64,000 nt of DNA, taken from the NCBI RefSeq assembly GCF_003025035.1, contig NZ_PYJN01000010.1:96789-160788 (forward strand), given 5' to 3'. Position 1 is the first letter of the stretch; each line of letters opens with the position of its first letter. This document shows, piece after piece, positions 1 to 9,861 of this stretch. This stretch comes from Rhizobium sp. SEMIA4064. GTDB lineage: Bacteria; Pseudomonadota; Alphaproteobacteria; Rhizobiales; Rhizobiaceae. The position numbers were made by a program, and so were the translations under genes. The notes beneath the pieces were generated by a model. It saw only the letters and a list, made by a program, of their open reading frames with translations. It searched no databases and was not told the DNA's origin.

Positions 1-151
1 ATGCATCCAGGCCCTCGGCGGCAACGGCTATACCAACGACTACCCCGCCGGCCGGCTGCTGCGCGACGCCAAGCTCTACGAAATCGGCGCCGGCACCTCC
101 GAAATCCGCCGCATGCTGATCGGGCGGGAGCTATTTACCGAGACTGTCTGA
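1..151 (+). CDS. ivd: Isovaleryl-CoA dehydrogenase, C-terminal end (partial)
   Basis: This is the last 49 codons of an acyl-CoA dehydrogenase that begins upstream of the window; the reading frame starts at base 2 and stops with TGA at 149-151. The visible residues include [20 protein letters not shown] and the closing [18 protein letters not shown], which is the typical flavoprotein C-terminus of the acyl-CoA dehydrogenase family. The assignment to isovaleryl-CoA dehydrogenase, which converts isovaleryl-CoA to 3-methylcrotonyl-CoA, rests mostly on context: the next gene is the carboxyltransferase subunit that carboxylates that product, only 35 bases downstream. Another short-chain acyl-CoA dehydrogenase cannot be excluded from this fragment alone. 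Confidence 0.85.
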   Translation, partial: CIQALGGNGYTNDYPAGRLLRDAKLYEIGAGTSEIRRMLIGRELFTETV

Positions 152-186
152 TTTTGAAATTTCACCCCCAATTTTGGTGATACTGC

Positions 187-1794
187 ATGACCGTCCTGAA
201 ATCCCAAATCTCCACGCATTCGGACCGTTTCAGGGACAATCGTGCCGCGATGCTGGAGGCGATCGGTGTGGCTAAGGCGGCGGCGTTGCGGGCGGCGGAG
301 GGCGGCGGCGTGCAGGCGCGCGAGCGTCATGTCAGTCGCGGCAAGGTACTGCCGCGTGACCGGGTGGCGGGGCTGATCGATCCTGCGACGTCTTTCCTCG
401 AAATCGGCGCGACGGCGGCTCACGGCATGTATGGCGATGAGGCGCCGGGAGCGGGTTTGATCGCCGGCATCGGCCGCGTTGCCGGCCGCGACTGCATGAT
501 CGTCTGCAACGATGCCACCGTCAAAGGCGGCACCTATTATCCGATCACGGTGAAGAAGCATTTGAGGGCGCAGGAGATCGCGGCTGAAAACAATCTTCCC
601 TGCCTCTATCTTGTGGATTCCGGCGGGGCCAACCTGCCGAACCAAGATGAGGTCTTTCCAGATCGCGAACATTTCGGCCGCATCTTCTACAATCAGGCCA
701 ATATGTCGGCGGCGGGCATTCCGCAGATCGCCGTGGTCATGGGGTCGTGCACGGCGGGGGGCGCTTATGTGCCGGCCATGTCCGACGAGACCATCATCGT
801 CGAGGGGCAGGGGACGATCTTTCTCGCCGGGCCGCCGCTGGTCAAGGCCGCAACCGGCGAGGTGGTGTCTGCCGAAGATCTTGGCGGCGGCGATGTGCAC
901 ACGCGTCTATCCGGCGTCGCCGACCATTTGGCGCGCGACGATGCGCATGCGCTTGCCTTGGCGCGGCAGGCCGTGGCCAATCTCAATCGCCACAAACCGA
1001 CGACCGTCGAACTGCGCGCGCCGGAGCCGCCGCTCTACGATCCGGAGGATATACTCGGCATCGTGCCCTCCGACCTGCGCACGTCCTACGATGTCCGTGA
1101 AATCATTGCCCGTATCGTCGATGGCTCACGCTTTGACGAATTCAAGGCGCGCTATGGCGCCACACTGGTCTGTGGCTTTGCCCATATTCACGGCATCCCC
1201 GTCGGCATCATCGCCAATAATGGCGTGCTGTTTTCGGAATCGGCATTGAAGGGCGCGCATTTCGTCGAGCTTTGCTCGCAGCGCAAAATCCCGCTGGTTT
1301 TCCTGCAGAATATCACCGGCTTCATGGTCGGCCGGAAATACGAAACGGAAGGCATTGCCAAGCACGGCGCCAAGCTGGTGACGGCGGTGGCAACGACGAA
1401 AGTGCCGAAGATCACCATGCTCATCGGCGGCTCCTTCGGCGCCGGCAACTACGGTATGGCCGGCCGGGCCTATTCGCCGCGCTTCCTCTGGACCTGGCCC
1501 AACAGCCGTATCTCGGTCATGGGCGGAGAGCAGGCGGCCGGCGTGCTGGCGACGGTGCGCGGCGAGGCCCTGGCGCGCGCCGGCAAGCCTTGGACAAAGG
1601 AGGAAGAGGCGGCCTTCAAGCAACCGACCTTGAAGATGTTCGAGACCCAGAGCCACCCACTCTACGCCTCAGCGCGTCTGTGGGACGACGGTATCATTGA
1701 CCCGCGCAAGAGCCGTGATGTGCTGGCTCTGTCGCTTTCCGCCGCGCTCAACGCGCCGGTCGAAGACACGCGCTTCGGCCTGTTCAGGATGTGA
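187..1794 (+). CDS. mccB: 3-methylcrotonyl-CoA carboxylase, carboxyltransferase (beta) subunit
   Basis: This 535-residue protein is the carboxyltransferase half of methylcrotonyl-CoA carboxylase, which moves CO2 from biotin to 3-methylcrotonyl-CoA to give 3-methylglutaconyl-CoA in leucine degradation. The two crotonase-like carboxyltransferase halves are visible: an N-terminal half with [19 protein letters not shown] and [16 protein letters not shown], and a C-terminal half with [11 protein letters not shown] and [16 protein letters not shown]. Length is normal for the family. Its partner, the biotin carboxylase/carrier subunit, is two genes downstream. The start at 187 is the first ATG of the frame and lies 35 bases after the dehydrogenase stop. 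The neighbours make MCC much more likely than propionyl- or geranyl-CoA carboxylase. Confidence 0.95.
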   Translation: MTVLKSQISTHSDRFRDNRAAMLEAIGVAKAAALRAAEGGGVQARERHVSRGKVLPRDRVAGLIDPATSFLEIGATAAHGMYGDEAPGAGLIAGIGRVAGRDCMIVCNDATVKGGTYYPITVKKHLRAQEIAAENNLPCLYLVDSGGANLPNQDEVFPDREHFGRIFYNQANMSAAGIPQIAVVMGSCTAGGAYVPAMSDETIIVEGQGTIFLAGPPLVKAATGEVVSAEDLGGGDVHTRLSGVADHLARDDAHALALARQAVANLNRHKPTTVELRAPEPPLYDPEDILGIVPSDLRTSYDVREIIARIVDGSRFDEFKARYGATLVCGFAHIHGIPVGIIANNGVLFSESALKGAHFVELCSQRKIPLVFLQNITGFMVGRKYETEGIAKHGAKLVTAVATTKVPKITMLIGGSFGAGNYGMAGRAYSPRFLWTWPNSRISVMGGEQAAGVLATVRGEALARAGKPWTKEEEAAFKQPTLKMFETQSHPLYASARLWDDGIIDPRKSRDVLALSLSAALNAPVEDTRFGLFRM

Positions 1795-1804
1795 GGAGAT
1801 TGAG

Positions 1805-2188
1805 ATGAAACGCGACATCGTCAATGCCAAGAACGCACCGCAGCCGCGCGGCGGCTACGCCCAGGCCGTCAAACTGGAGAATTTTGAGAGATTGCTGTTT
1901 GTCAGCGGCCAGATTCCGACGACCGCCGATGATACGCTTCCCGAGGGATTTCAGGCGCAGGCGCGTCAGGTCTGGCTCAATGTCGACGCACAGCTCAAGG
2001 CTGCGGGGATGAGCAAGGCCGACATCGTCAAGGTCACCACCTTTCTCGCCGATCGTCACCATACGCTCGAGAACCGCGAGATCCGCAGTGAGTACTTGGG
2101 CTCGCTCGCCCCGGCGATGACGGTGGTGATCGCGGGGATTTTCGACACCGCGTGGCTGCTCGAAGTCGAGGTCGTCGCCGCGCAATAG
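1805..2188 (+). CDS. RidA family (YjgF/YER057c/UK114) protein
   Basis: This 127-residue protein has the RidA fold pattern: FVSGQIPTT near the N-terminus, then DIVKVTTFLADRHH, and a C-terminal segment ending in LLEVEVVAA. RidA proteins hydrolyse reactive enamine/imine intermediates such as 2-aminoacrylate, and many subfamily members have unknown substrates. The frame is open further upstream, to 1697, but the ATG at 1805 follows a purine-rich GAGGAGATTGAG ribosome site and avoids overlap with mccB, so I use it. It sits between mccB (10 bases away) and mccA (9 bases away) and is presumably cotranscribed with them. The canonical catalytic arginine of RidA is not obvious in the expected C-terminal motif, so deaminase activity is uncertain. 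Confidence 0.9.
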   Translation: MKRDIVNAKNAPQPRGGYAQAVKLENFERLLFVSGQIPTTADDTLPEGFQAQARQVWLNVDAQLKAAGMSKADIVKVTTFLADRHHTLENREIRSEYLGSLAPAMTVVIAGIFDTAWLLEVEVVAAQ

Positions 2189-2197
2189 GGTTTGCCA

Positions 2198-4186
2198 ATG
2201 TTTTCAAGGATATTGATCGCCAATCGCGGAGAAATCGCCTGCCGGGTCATCCGGACGGCAAGGCGGCTGGGCATCCGCACGGTCGCCGTCTATTCGGACG
2301 CCGACAGAGATGCGTTGCATGTGGCGTTGGCGGACGAGGCCGTTCACATCGGTCCGGCGGCTGCGAGCGAAAGCTATCTTTCGAGGGAGCGGATCATCGC
2401 CGCCGCACGGCGATCCGGCGCCGAGGCCATTCACCCCGGCTATGGCTTTCTCTCGGAAAATGCCGATTTCGCCGAGGCCGTCGAAGCCGCAGGACTGGTT
2501 TTTACCGGCCCATCGCCGGCCTCGATCCGCGCCATGGGCCTGAAGGACGCGGCCAAGGCGTTGATGGAGCGCGCAGGCGTGCCTGTCGTTCCCGGCTATC
2601 ATGGTGATAAACAGGACACGGCTTTCCTTGCGGAGCGGGCAACAGAGATCGGCTTTCCTATTCTTATCAAGGCGCGGGCAGGCGGCGGCGGCAAGGGCAT
2701 GCGGCGGGTGGATCGACCGGAAGATTTTGTGGCCTCGCTGGAAGCGGCAAGACGCGAGGCGAAATCCGCTTTCGGGGACGACGCCGTGCTGATCGAAAAA
2801 TATTTGACCCAGCCCCGGCATATCGAAATCCAGGTCTTCGGCGACAGCCATGGCAATGTCGTGCATCTTTTCGAGCGCGATTGTTCTTTGCAACGCCGTC
2901 ATCAGAAAGTGATCGAGGAGGCGCCGGCCCCCGGCATGACGGAGGAGATGCGCAGCGCCATGGGCGAAGCTGCCGTCCGCGCAGCCCGCGCCATCGATTA
3001 TCGCGGTGCCGGCACTGTCGAATTCATTGCCGATGTCTCCGATGGCCTGTCGCCGGATCGCTTCTTCTTCATGGAGATGAACACCCGCCTGCAGGTCGAG
3101 CATCCTGTCACCGAGGCGATAGCCGGCGTCGATCTGGTCGAATGGCAATTGCGGATTGCCGGCGGCGAGCCCTTGCCGAGAACCCAGGCCGAACTCTCCA
3201 TCGACGGTTGGGCCTTCGAGGCACGGCTTTATGCCGAAGACCCATCGCGGGGTTTCCTGCCGGTGACCGGCACGCTCTCACATCTCAGATTTCCGGAGGG
3301 CGATGTCCGCATCGATACCGGCGTGCGCGAAAGCGACAGCATTACACCGCATTACGATCCCCTGATCGCCAAGCTCATCGTCCATGCGCCAACCCGTCAA
3401 GCGGCCCTCGCCAAGCTGACGCGAGCGCTGCAGGATACCCAGGCGGCGGGAACGGCAAGCAATCTCGATTTCCTGGTTCGATTGAGCCAGCAGCCGGATT
3501 TCGTTGCGGGCCATCCGGATACGGGCCTGATCGACCGCGACGCGGAGAGGCTGACTGCAGCACCGATACCGGACGATATCGCGCTTGCCATTGCCGCCAT
3601 CTTCGAGGCCGGAGGCATGGCGCGATCCCTGGAGAGCGACCCGTGGCAAGCGCTTGGCGCTTGGCAGCTTTGGGGTGAGGTGAACCGCCCTGTCACCTTG
3701 CATCACAGTGGCGGCCACACGAACGGCCGCGTGATTGCGAAAGGGCAGGATCGATACTCCGTGCATTTCGATGGTCGCGCGCTCGCCGTTCAGATCATCA
3801 GCCGCAATGATGGCTGCTGCCGCGTGGAGATCGACGGGCGGCAATTGCGTGCCGACTTTTTCCAGATGCCGCACAGCATGACGTTGTTCCTCGATGGCCA
3901 CACCCATCATTTCCATCGGGCCGACCCACTGGATAGCGCTGAAGAGGCGGCCGTTGGCGGCGACCGGCTGATTGCGCCGATGCCCGGCCTCATCAAGATC
4001 GTTCGGGTGCAGGAAGGCGACATGGTCGCAAAGGGCGAGGCGCTGATCGTCATGGAAGCCATGAAGATGGAGCTGACGCTGACGGCGACGCGCGACGGTG
4101 TGGTGGAAAGCCTGCATGTCGGCGAAGGGGATCAGACCAGCGAGAGCGCTGTCCTGCTATCGCTCCGGCCGGAGGACACGCAATGA
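2198..4186 (+). CDS. mccA: 3-methylcrotonyl-CoA carboxylase, biotin carboxylase/carrier (alpha) subunit
   Basis: This protein of about 662 residues supplies biotin carboxylation for methylcrotonyl-CoA carboxylase. The N-terminal biotin carboxylase core starts FSRILIANRGEIACRVIRT, has the glycine-rich ATP loop KARAGGGGKGMR and the FMEMNTRLQVEHPVTE active-site segment; a BT-like linker follows, and a C-terminal biotin carrier domain ends the protein. The biotinylation motif EAMKMELT places the modified lysine at about residue 623. The frame is open from a TTG at 2192, but the ATG at 2198 gives the family-typical N-terminus and has an AGGG about seven bases upstream. The stop overlaps the next start by four bases (ATGA), implying translational coupling with mvaB. 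Confidence 0.95.
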   Translation: MFSRILIANRGEIACRVIRTARRLGIRTVAVYSDADRDALHVALADEAVHIGPAAASESYLSRERIIAAARRSGAEAIHPGYGFLSENADFAEAVEAAGLVFTGPSPASIRAMGLKDAAKALMERAGVPVVPGYHGDKQDTAFLAERATEIGFPILIKARAGGGGKGMRRVDRPEDFVASLEAARREAKSAFGDDAVLIEKYLTQPRHIEIQVFGDSHGNVVHLFERDCSLQRRHQKVIEEAPAPGMTEEMRSAMGEAAVRAARAIDYRGAGTVEFIADVSDGLSPDRFFFMEMNTRLQVEHPVTEAIAGVDLVEWQLRIAGGEPLPRTQAELSIDGWAFEARLYAEDPSRGFLPVTGTLSHLRFPEGDVRIDTGVRESDSITPHYDPLIAKLIVHAPTRQAALAKLTRALQDTQAAGTASNLDFLVRLSQQPDFVAGHPDTGLIDRDAERLTAAPIPDDIALAIAAIFEAGGMARSLESDPWQALGAWQLWGEVNRPVTLHHSGGHTNGRVIAKGQDRYSVHFDGRALAVQIISRNDGCCRVEIDGRQLRADFFQMPHSMTLFLDGHTHHFHRADPLDSAEEAAVGGDRLIAPMPGLIKIVRVQEGDMVAKGEALIVMEAMKMELTLTATRDGVVESLHVGEGDQTSESAVLLSLRPEDTQ

Positions 4187-5052
4187 CCGACCGCACTTCC
4201 AACCATGTCACAATAGTAGAAATGGCGCCGCGAGATGGCCTGCAGAACGAAAAGCGGCTGATCGACACGGGCACCAAGATCGAACTCGTGGATCTGCTGT
4301 CCGATTGCGGTTTCGAGCGCATCGAAGTCACCAGCTTCGTCAGTCCGAAATGGGTGCCTCAGCTCTCCGATGCTGCCGATGTCATGGCCGGGATCAAACG
4401 CAAGCCCGGTGTTCGCTATGCGGTGCTGACGCCGAATATGCAGGGGCTGGAGGCGGCGCTTGCAGCAGGCGCCGACGAGGTGGCGATCTTCGCGTCTGCC
4501 TCCGAAAGCTTTTCACTCCGCAATATCAATTGCTCCATCGCCGAAAGCATCGAGCGTTTCCGGCCGGTGGCCGCGGCGAGCCGTGATCGTGGCATTCCGC
4601 TGCGCGGCTATGTCAGTTGCGGCGTCGAATGCCCCTATGAAGGCGCAGTGCCGCCGGCAAATGCCGCAAGCGTCGCTCGGCAATTGCGCGAACTCGGCTG
4701 TTACGAGATCAGCCTCGGCGATACGATCGGCAGGGGCGAACCGGAGGCGGTAGACAGAATGCTGGAAGTCGTGCTTGCCGATCTCCCCGCCGCCATGCTG
4801 GCCGGTCATTTTCACGATACTTCGGGCCGGGCATTGGACAATATCGGCGTAGCCCTGGATCGGGGCATCCGGGTGTTTGATGCCGCTGCCGGCGGTCTCG
4901 GCGGCTGTCCTTTTGCGCCCGGCGCCAAAGGCAATGTCGATACCGTGGCGGTTCACCACTATCTGGCACTGCACGGTTTCGAAACAGGCCTCGATGACGA
5001 GAAGCTTGCCCAAGCCGCCGCTTTTGCCCGCAGCCTGAGGAGCGTCGCATGA
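4183..5052 (+). CDS. mvaB: Hydroxymethylglutaryl-CoA lyase
   Basis: This 289-residue TIM-barrel enzyme cleaves 3-hydroxy-3-methylglutaryl-CoA into acetyl-CoA and acetoacetate, the last step of leucine degradation. The N-terminus carries the lyase signature VEMAPRDGLQNEK, whose aspartate and arginine bind metal and substrate. The middle has SCGVECPYEG and SLGDTIGRG. The HFHDT motif supplies metal-ligating histidines, and the catalytic cysteine loop GGLGGCPFAPGAKGNV is intact. Length is normal for bacterial enzymes. The start overlaps the mccA stop by four bases and its own stop overlaps the next start by four bases, so three genes form a tightly coupled distal operon. Confidence 0.95.
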   Translation: MTDRTSNHVTIVEMAPRDGLQNEKRLIDTGTKIELVDLLSDCGFERIEVTSFVSPKWVPQLSDAADVMAGIKRKPGVRYAVLTPNMQGLEAALAAGADEVAIFASASESFSLRNINCSIAESIERFRPVAAASRDRGIPLRGYVSCGVECPYEGAVPPANAASVARQLRELGCYEISLGDTIGRGEPEAVDRMLEVVLADLPAAMLAGHFHDTSGRALDNIGVALDRGIRVFDAAAGGLGGCPFAPGAKGNVDTVAVHHYLALHGFETGLDDEKLAQAAAFARSLRSVA

Positions 5053-5831
5053 CATCGCAAACCATCCATATCGCCATCGAGGAACGTGGTGTCGCCCGCC
5101 TGACCTTGGCGCGCCCGGAAAAGCACAACGCCCTGTCGGCCGAGATGATCGATGCCCTGACGGAGGCGGCTTACGATCTCGGCAGGGACGCAAGCGTGCG
5201 CGTGGTGGTTCTTGCGGGTGAAGGCGGAAGCTTTTGCGCCGGCGGCGATCTCGGTTGGATGCGCGCCCAGTTCGATGCCACCCGTGCGGGACGCATCGTC
5301 GAAGCCCGGCGGCTTGCCATGATGTTCAAGGCACTGAACGAATTGCCGAAGCCGCTGATCGCCCGCGTGCATGGCAATGCCTTCGGCGGCGGCATCGGCA
5401 TCCTCAGTATCTGCGATATGGCGATTGCCGCGGCGACGGCTCGTTTCGGCCTGACGGAGGTTCGGCTCGGCATCATCCCCGCCACGATCAGCCCCTATGT
5501 CATTGCTCGCATCGGCGAGGCCAAGGCTCGCCCGCTCTTCCTGTCTGGCAAGATCATTGACGCCTGGCAGGCCCATGCGGCCGGCCTGCTGTCCCGGGTC
5601 GTCCCGGAGGACGCACTCGACGAAGCCATCGAATCCGAAATCCGCCACCTGCTTGCCGCCTCGCCGCAGGCCGCGGCGCGGGCAAAGGCACTGGCTCGTT
5701 CTCTCGGCATGCCGATCAGCGATGAGCTTATTGATCGCGTCATCACTCAACTGGCCGATACGTGGGAGACGGAGGAAGCAAGGGAAGGGGTTACGGCCTT
5801 CTTCGAGCGGCGGGAGCCAAGCTGGAGATAG
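5049..5831 (+). CDS. Enoyl-CoA hydratase family, probable 3-methylglutaconyl-CoA hydratase
   Basis: This 260-residue crotonase-family protein probably hydrates 3-methylglutaconyl-CoA to HMG-CoA, filling the gap between the carboxylase and the lyase encoded just upstream. Crotonase features are visible: RPEKHNALSAEM near the N-terminus, the first oxyanion-hole loop SFCAGGDLGWM, and the second loop ARVHGNAFGGGIGILSICDM. It overlaps mvaB by four bases (ATGA) and ends the operon, since the next gene is on the opposite strand six bases later. The substrate is inferred from position; by sequence alone it is only an enoyl-CoA hydratase/isomerase. Confidence 0.9.
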   Translation: MTSQTIHIAIEERGVARLTLARPEKHNALSAEMIDALTEAAYDLGRDASVRVVVLAGEGGSFCAGGDLGWMRAQFDATRAGRIVEARRLAMMFKALNELPKPLIARVHGNAFGGGIGILSICDMAIAAATARFGLTEVRLGIIPATISPYVIARIGEAKARPLFLSGKIIDAWQAHAAGLLSRVVPEDALDEAIESEIRHLLAASPQAAARAKALARSLGMPISDELIDRVITQLADTWETEEAREGVTAFFERREPSWR

Positions 5832-5837
5832 CGGCGT

Positions 5838-7211
5838 TTAAATCAGCCTGTTTCTCTCTATCGTCAGTTGTGGAAACTCTCCGCTCTCTGTTATCGTAAG
5901 GTCGCCGGAAGCTGGTTTGTCCCACCGAAAGCCGAAGACTGCGCCTTTTTCCATTTGCTGGAACAGATTGTCGGAGATGACAGCCGCGCCGGCACCATCG
6001 GCGACGGAAACGGCGCAGCCGATAGGGGCTTGGCGGACGATGTTGCCGGTGGCGACGATGTTGCGGAGATAGGGACCCCAGCCGAGTTTCAGGCCCCAGA
6101 GCGGGGCGTTTTCGATGAGGTTCGAGGCAATCAGCGTGTCGGCTTCGGCTGAGATCCCGATGCCGAAGCCGCTTTCCTGGGGGTAGGGGCCGGTCAGGGA
6201 CAGGTTGCGGATGATATTGCCGGTGACGCTGGCAAGCCGCCCGCCCTTGTCGAAATTGGCAATGGCGATACCGTTGGCAGCACCATCGACGAGATTGTTG
6301 CTGACCACGGCGCCTTCGAACTCGAATTCGCAGAAGATCGCCGTTTCGCCGGAGCGCAAGCACTGATTGCCGGTGATCTGCACGCTCGAGGCTGAATTGG
6401 CGCGGACGGCAGTGAAGGCGCAATCGGCTATCTGGTTGCCGGAGACCAAAACGCCGTCGGCGCGAAAGATGTTGATGCCGTTGCCGTTCTGGCCGGTGCC
6501 GCCATCATTGGCGCCGATGCGGGAGATGCGATTGCCGGTGACGATGCTGCCGTCTTCGCCCTTGTCCCAGCGATGAATGAGGACGCCGCCATTGCCGCAA
6601 TCCTCGACCGTATTGCCCGCGACTGTCAATCCGGTCGACTGGACCGCATAAAGGCCGGCTTCGGCTGCCCCCGAAATGCGGCTGCGTTCGATCCGCCCGC
6701 CGCAGCGCTCCAATTGCAGTGCATGTTTGCGGCTGCCGGCGATGTCGCAATTGTCGATTAGCACCTGGTCGACGCCGGTAAATTGCAGCAACCCGCCGGC
6801 ATAGTCGGCAAGCCAGCGGTTGCCGCCATCAAGGACGAGGCCGGACAGTTCGATGCGTTTCGCCTTGTCGGCGCTCATCAGATGGCCTTCGCCGCCATAG
6901 ACCAGCCGCGAAGCGCCGGGGATGCCGGTAACGCGCGTATTATCGGGCAACGAAAGGTTCGACACATTGTAATTGCCGGGCGGCAGAAAGACCGGCGCGT
7001 TGTCGCGCGCGGCGCTGTCAATCATCGCCTGAAGCTTGCCGCTTCTGATGTCGCTGGTGCCCGGTGTCGCCTTGTAGGCGATGGCATCGATCGGTCCACG
7101 CATCTCGGCGCCGGCCATCTTGGCGAGCGGCGCAGAAAAGGCGCTTCGGGCAAACAGGCCGGTTGCAGCCGAGGCGGCGATATAGGCAATGAACGCGCGG
7201 CGCTGGACCAT
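5838..7211 (-). CDS. Tat-exported beta-helix repeat protein (TIGR03808 type)
   Basis: This protein of about 457 residues begins with a twin-arginine signal, VQRRAFIAYIAASAATG, so it should be exported folded. The mature part consists of imperfect repeats rich in NxI, GNxI and ADxxxSGNQ patterns, as in right-handed parallel beta-helix proteins such as pectate-lyase-like folds. The best family match from memory is the rhizobial twin-arg-translocated repeat protein family TIGR03808, whose function is unknown. The frame is open to 7256, but the codon at 7211 gives a proper Tat signal and removes a spurious 15-residue extension. It is convergent with the leucine operon and divergent from the GGDEF-EAL gene. 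I saw no clear catalytic residues. Confidence 0.85.
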   Translation of the reverse strand: MVQRRAFIAYIAASAATGLFARSAFSAPLAKMAGAEMRGPIDAIAYKATPGTSDIRSGKLQAMIDSAARDNAPVFLPPGNYNVSNLSLPDNTRVTGIPGASRLVYGGEGHLMSADKAKRIELSGLVLDGGNRWLADYAGGLLQFTGVDQVLIDNCDIAGSRKHALQLERCGGRIERSRISGAAEAGLYAVQSTGLTVAGNTVEDCGNGGVLIHRWDKGEDGSIVTGNRISRIGANDGGTGQNGNGINIFRADGVLVSGNQIADCAFTAVRANSASSVQITGNQCLRSGETAIFCEFEFEGAVVSNNLVDGAANGIAIANFDKGGRLASVTGNIIRNLSLTGPYPQESGFGIGISAEADTLIASNLIENAPLWGLKLGWGPYLRNIVATGNIVRQAPIGCAVSVADGAGAAVISDNLFQQMEKGAVFGFRWDKPASGDLTITESGEFPQLTIERNRLI

Positions 7212-7449
7212 TATCAACTCCTGAAACGAACCTTGCAGAAGCAGGAACCGTGCCATGCGCGCCTGTCCCGATTTGGCACGAAAAGAGCTGTTTTCGTAGA
7301 ATTAGGCCGCCCGTTTCTCGCAGGTTCCGCCGTTTTATCCTTTCGTTCACCCATCCGCTTAAGAGCCTCGAAGGAAGCGGGAGCTATAATGATCGCGTTT
7401 CGGTTGTGACATTTGATGAAGCTGCGGCCGGGTTGGGAGAATGCACATC

Positions 7450-9768
7450 ATGAATAAGCCGGCTCTTCAGCACGTCCGGTCAGGCGAGCGCAGTCGTTCG
7501 CTTGATATTGAGACGGAGCGCCTGTTGGCAGCGACGCAGGCGCTGATGGCGGCGAATGCGCACCATGTCGCCGATGGCATCGAGCAACTACGCCTCAAGG
7601 CGATCGTGCATGAACTGCCGGATTTTCTTTTCGTCAAGGATCGGGAAAGCCGCTTCGTCTTCGCCAATGCCGCCACGGCAAAAAGTCTCGGCATGGAAAG
7701 AGCAAGCGCGCTGACCGGCAAGACCGATTTTGATCTGGTGCCGCTGGAGCGGGCTACGAAATACTACCGCATCGAGCAGGAAATCATCGCTACCGGCAAG
7801 CCGCGGCTTGATATGGAGGACGTCATTCCCTCCGCGAACGGCGGCAAGCCGGTCTATCGGCTGACCTCGAAGTTACCGCTGCGCAACGATCGTGGCGAGG
7901 TGATCGGCCTGATCTGCACGTCGCGCGATATTACCGAGCGCAAGCGCCAGGAGCATCTGCGCCGCAGCCAGGCCGAACTTTTGGAAATGATCGCCAAGAG
8001 CGAGCCGCTGGAGATGATCCTCGAGGCGCTGGTATTAATGGTCGAGGATCAGATGACCGACATCAAGGGGTCGGTGCTGCTGCTCGATCCTGAAGGCATC
8101 CGTCTCTCCCATGGTGCGTCACCCAATCTGCCTGCCGCCTATAGCCGCCTGATCGACGGCATCGCCATCGGCCCGAAGGTCGGTTCCTGCGGTACGGCCG
8201 CCTGGCGTGGCAAGCCGGTCTTCGTTAGTGACACCCAGACGGACCCGCTCTGGGAGGATTTTAGTGCTCTAGCCGCGCAGTACGGCCTGCGCTCGTGCTG
8301 GTCGACGCCGATCGTGACCTCGCAGAGCAATGTGCTCGGCACGTTCGCGCTCTATTCCGGCACCGTGCGCGAGCCGACCGAACGCGAGCTGGAGCTGGTG
8401 GCCATGGCGACCCACATTGCCGGCATCGCCATCGAGCGCAAGCGCGCCGAAGACCGTATTTACTTCATGGCCCATCATGACGACCTGACCGGCCTGCCGA
8501 ACCGTGCCTTTCTCAAGGAGAACATGGCGAAGATCCTGTTCAAGGCGCGTCGAAACGGCCGCAAGGTGACGGTCGCCTATGTCGATCTCGACAATTTCAA
8601 GCAAGTCAATGACAGCCGCGGCCACAGCGCCGGCGACGAGCTGTTGAAGGAATTGACGGCGCGCATGGTCGATAGCCTCAGGGCCTCCGACATGGTGGTA
8701 CGACTCGGCGGCGACGAATTCCTGCTGGTCATCGTCCATCAGTCGCGCCACGACACCGGCATCACGCGGCGGCTGCGCGAACTGCAGAAGGCGATTACGC
8801 AGCCGGTGATGATCGGGGAAATCGAGGTCGCCGTGACGAGCAGTATCGGCGTTGCCGCCTTTCCGGCCGATGGCGAGACGCCGGATGAGTTGATCGCCTG
8901 CGCCGACGCGGCCATGTACAAGGCCAAGGAACATGGCCGCAACCGATTGCAATATCATATCCATAGGTCGGACGCGGGTGGCACCATGCCGCTGAGCGAG
9001 CAGGAAGAATTGCGCAGCGCCATCGGCGCCAAGCAGTTCTTCCTGGAATACCAGCCGCAGGTCGATGTCGCGAGCGGCCGCATCGTCGGACTGGAAGCGC
9101 TGGTGCGCTGGCGTCATCCGCGCCACGGCATGCTGCCGCCCGGTCAGTTTATCCCGCTTGCGGAAGAATCCGGGCTGATCATCCCCCTCGGCTTATTCGT
9201 GCTGAACGAGGCCTGCCGACAGGCCAAGGAATGGCAGGCGATGGGCCTGCCGCCGCTTACGATCGCCGTCAATGTTTCGGCGCGGCAATTCAGCGATCCG
9301 GCGCTTGCCGCGCATGTCACCGAAGCTCTGGAGGCGAGCGGCCTCGACCCGCAATGGCTGGAGCTCGAGTTGACGGAAAGCACGTTGATGCATGACGTGC
9401 CGCGCGCCCTGCATGTGATGCAGGCGCTGAAGGCGCTTGGCGTGCGCCTGTCCATCGACGATTTCGGCACGGGCTATTCCAGCCTGGCGGCGCTGAAGAC
9501 CTTTCCCTTCGACCGTCTCAAAATGGACCGCTCCTTCGTCGAGGCGTTACCGCGCGACGAGACGACCGTCGCCATCGCCTCCGCCGTCATCTCGCTCGCG
9601 CGCCGGCTCCGCCTTGCTGTCGTCGCCGAAGGCGTGGAGACGGACGAGCAACTCGAATTCCTGCGCCAGGCTCAGTGCCATGACGCCCAGGGCTTCTATT
9701 TCTCGCGGCCGGTCGGGGCGGCGGAAATCTCGAGGATTCTGACGGACGCCCGCGATCGCCTCGCTTGA
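7450..9768 (+). CDS. PAS-GAF-GGDEF-EAL cyclic-di-GMP signalling protein
   Basis: This protein of about 772 residues has a PAS domain at about 50-165 (FVKDRESRFVFANAATAKS, ending ICTSRDITERK), a GAF domain at about 175-330 (VGSCGTAAWRGKPVFVSDT), a GGDEF domain and an EAL domain. The GGDEF motif (RLGGDEFLL, about residue 420) and the EAL motif (LEALVRWRHP, about residue 549) are both intact, as are FDDFGTGYSS-like residues (IDDFGTGYSSL) and GVET near the end. The protein could therefore both make and degrade c-di-GMP, with a net direction set by the sensors. No transmembrane segment is evident, so it is probably cytoplasmic. I chose the ATG at 7450 because GGGAGA lies about nine bases upstream; the ATG at 7441 would be almost touching it. 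Confidence 0.93.
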   Translation: MNKPALQHVRSGERSRSLDIETERLLAATQALMAANAHHVADGIEQLRLKAIVHELPDFLFVKDRESRFVFANAATAKSLGMERASALTGKTDFDLVPLERATKYYRIEQEIIATGKPRLDMEDVIPSANGGKPVYRLTSKLPLRNDRGEVIGLICTSRDITERKRQEHLRRSQAELLEMIAKSEPLEMILEALVLMVEDQMTDIKGSVLLLDPEGIRLSHGASPNLPAAYSRLIDGIAIGPKVGSCGTAAWRGKPVFVSDTQTDPLWEDFSALAAQYGLRSCWSTPIVTSQSNVLGTFALYSGTVREPTERELELVAMATHIAGIAIERKRAEDRIYFMAHHDDLTGLPNRAFLKENMAKILFKARRNGRKVTVAYVDLDNFKQVNDSRGHSAGDELLKELTARMVDSLRASDMVVRLGGDEFLLVIVHQSRHDTGITRRLRELQKAITQPVMIGEIEVAVTSSIGVAAFPADGETPDELIACADAAMYKAKEHGRNRLQYHIHRSDAGGTMPLSEQEELRSAIGAKQFFLEYQPQVDVASGRIVGLEALVRWRHPRHGMLPPGQFIPLAEESGLIIPLGLFVLNEACRQAKEWQAMGLPPLTIAVNVSARQFSDPALAAHVTEALEASGLDPQWLELELTESTLMHDVPRALHVMQALKALGVRLSIDDFGTGYSSLAALKTFPFDRLKMDRSFVEALPRDETTVAIASAVISLARRLRLAVVAEGVETDEQLEFLRQAQCHDAQGFYFSRPVGAAEISRILTDARDRLA

Positions 9769-9861
9769 ACCCATCCCTGTCCGCTGTAATTCTGCCTCCA
9801 TATACGCAGGCCCTTAAATTGATTCTGTCCGAGGCCTGACGCGAAGAGGGGAAGTCGATTT

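Noticed and set aside
76..900. Long antisense frame of 274 codons over mccB
   Set aside because: It is a shadow of the high-GC mccB gene; composition and lack of any domain mark it as non-coding.
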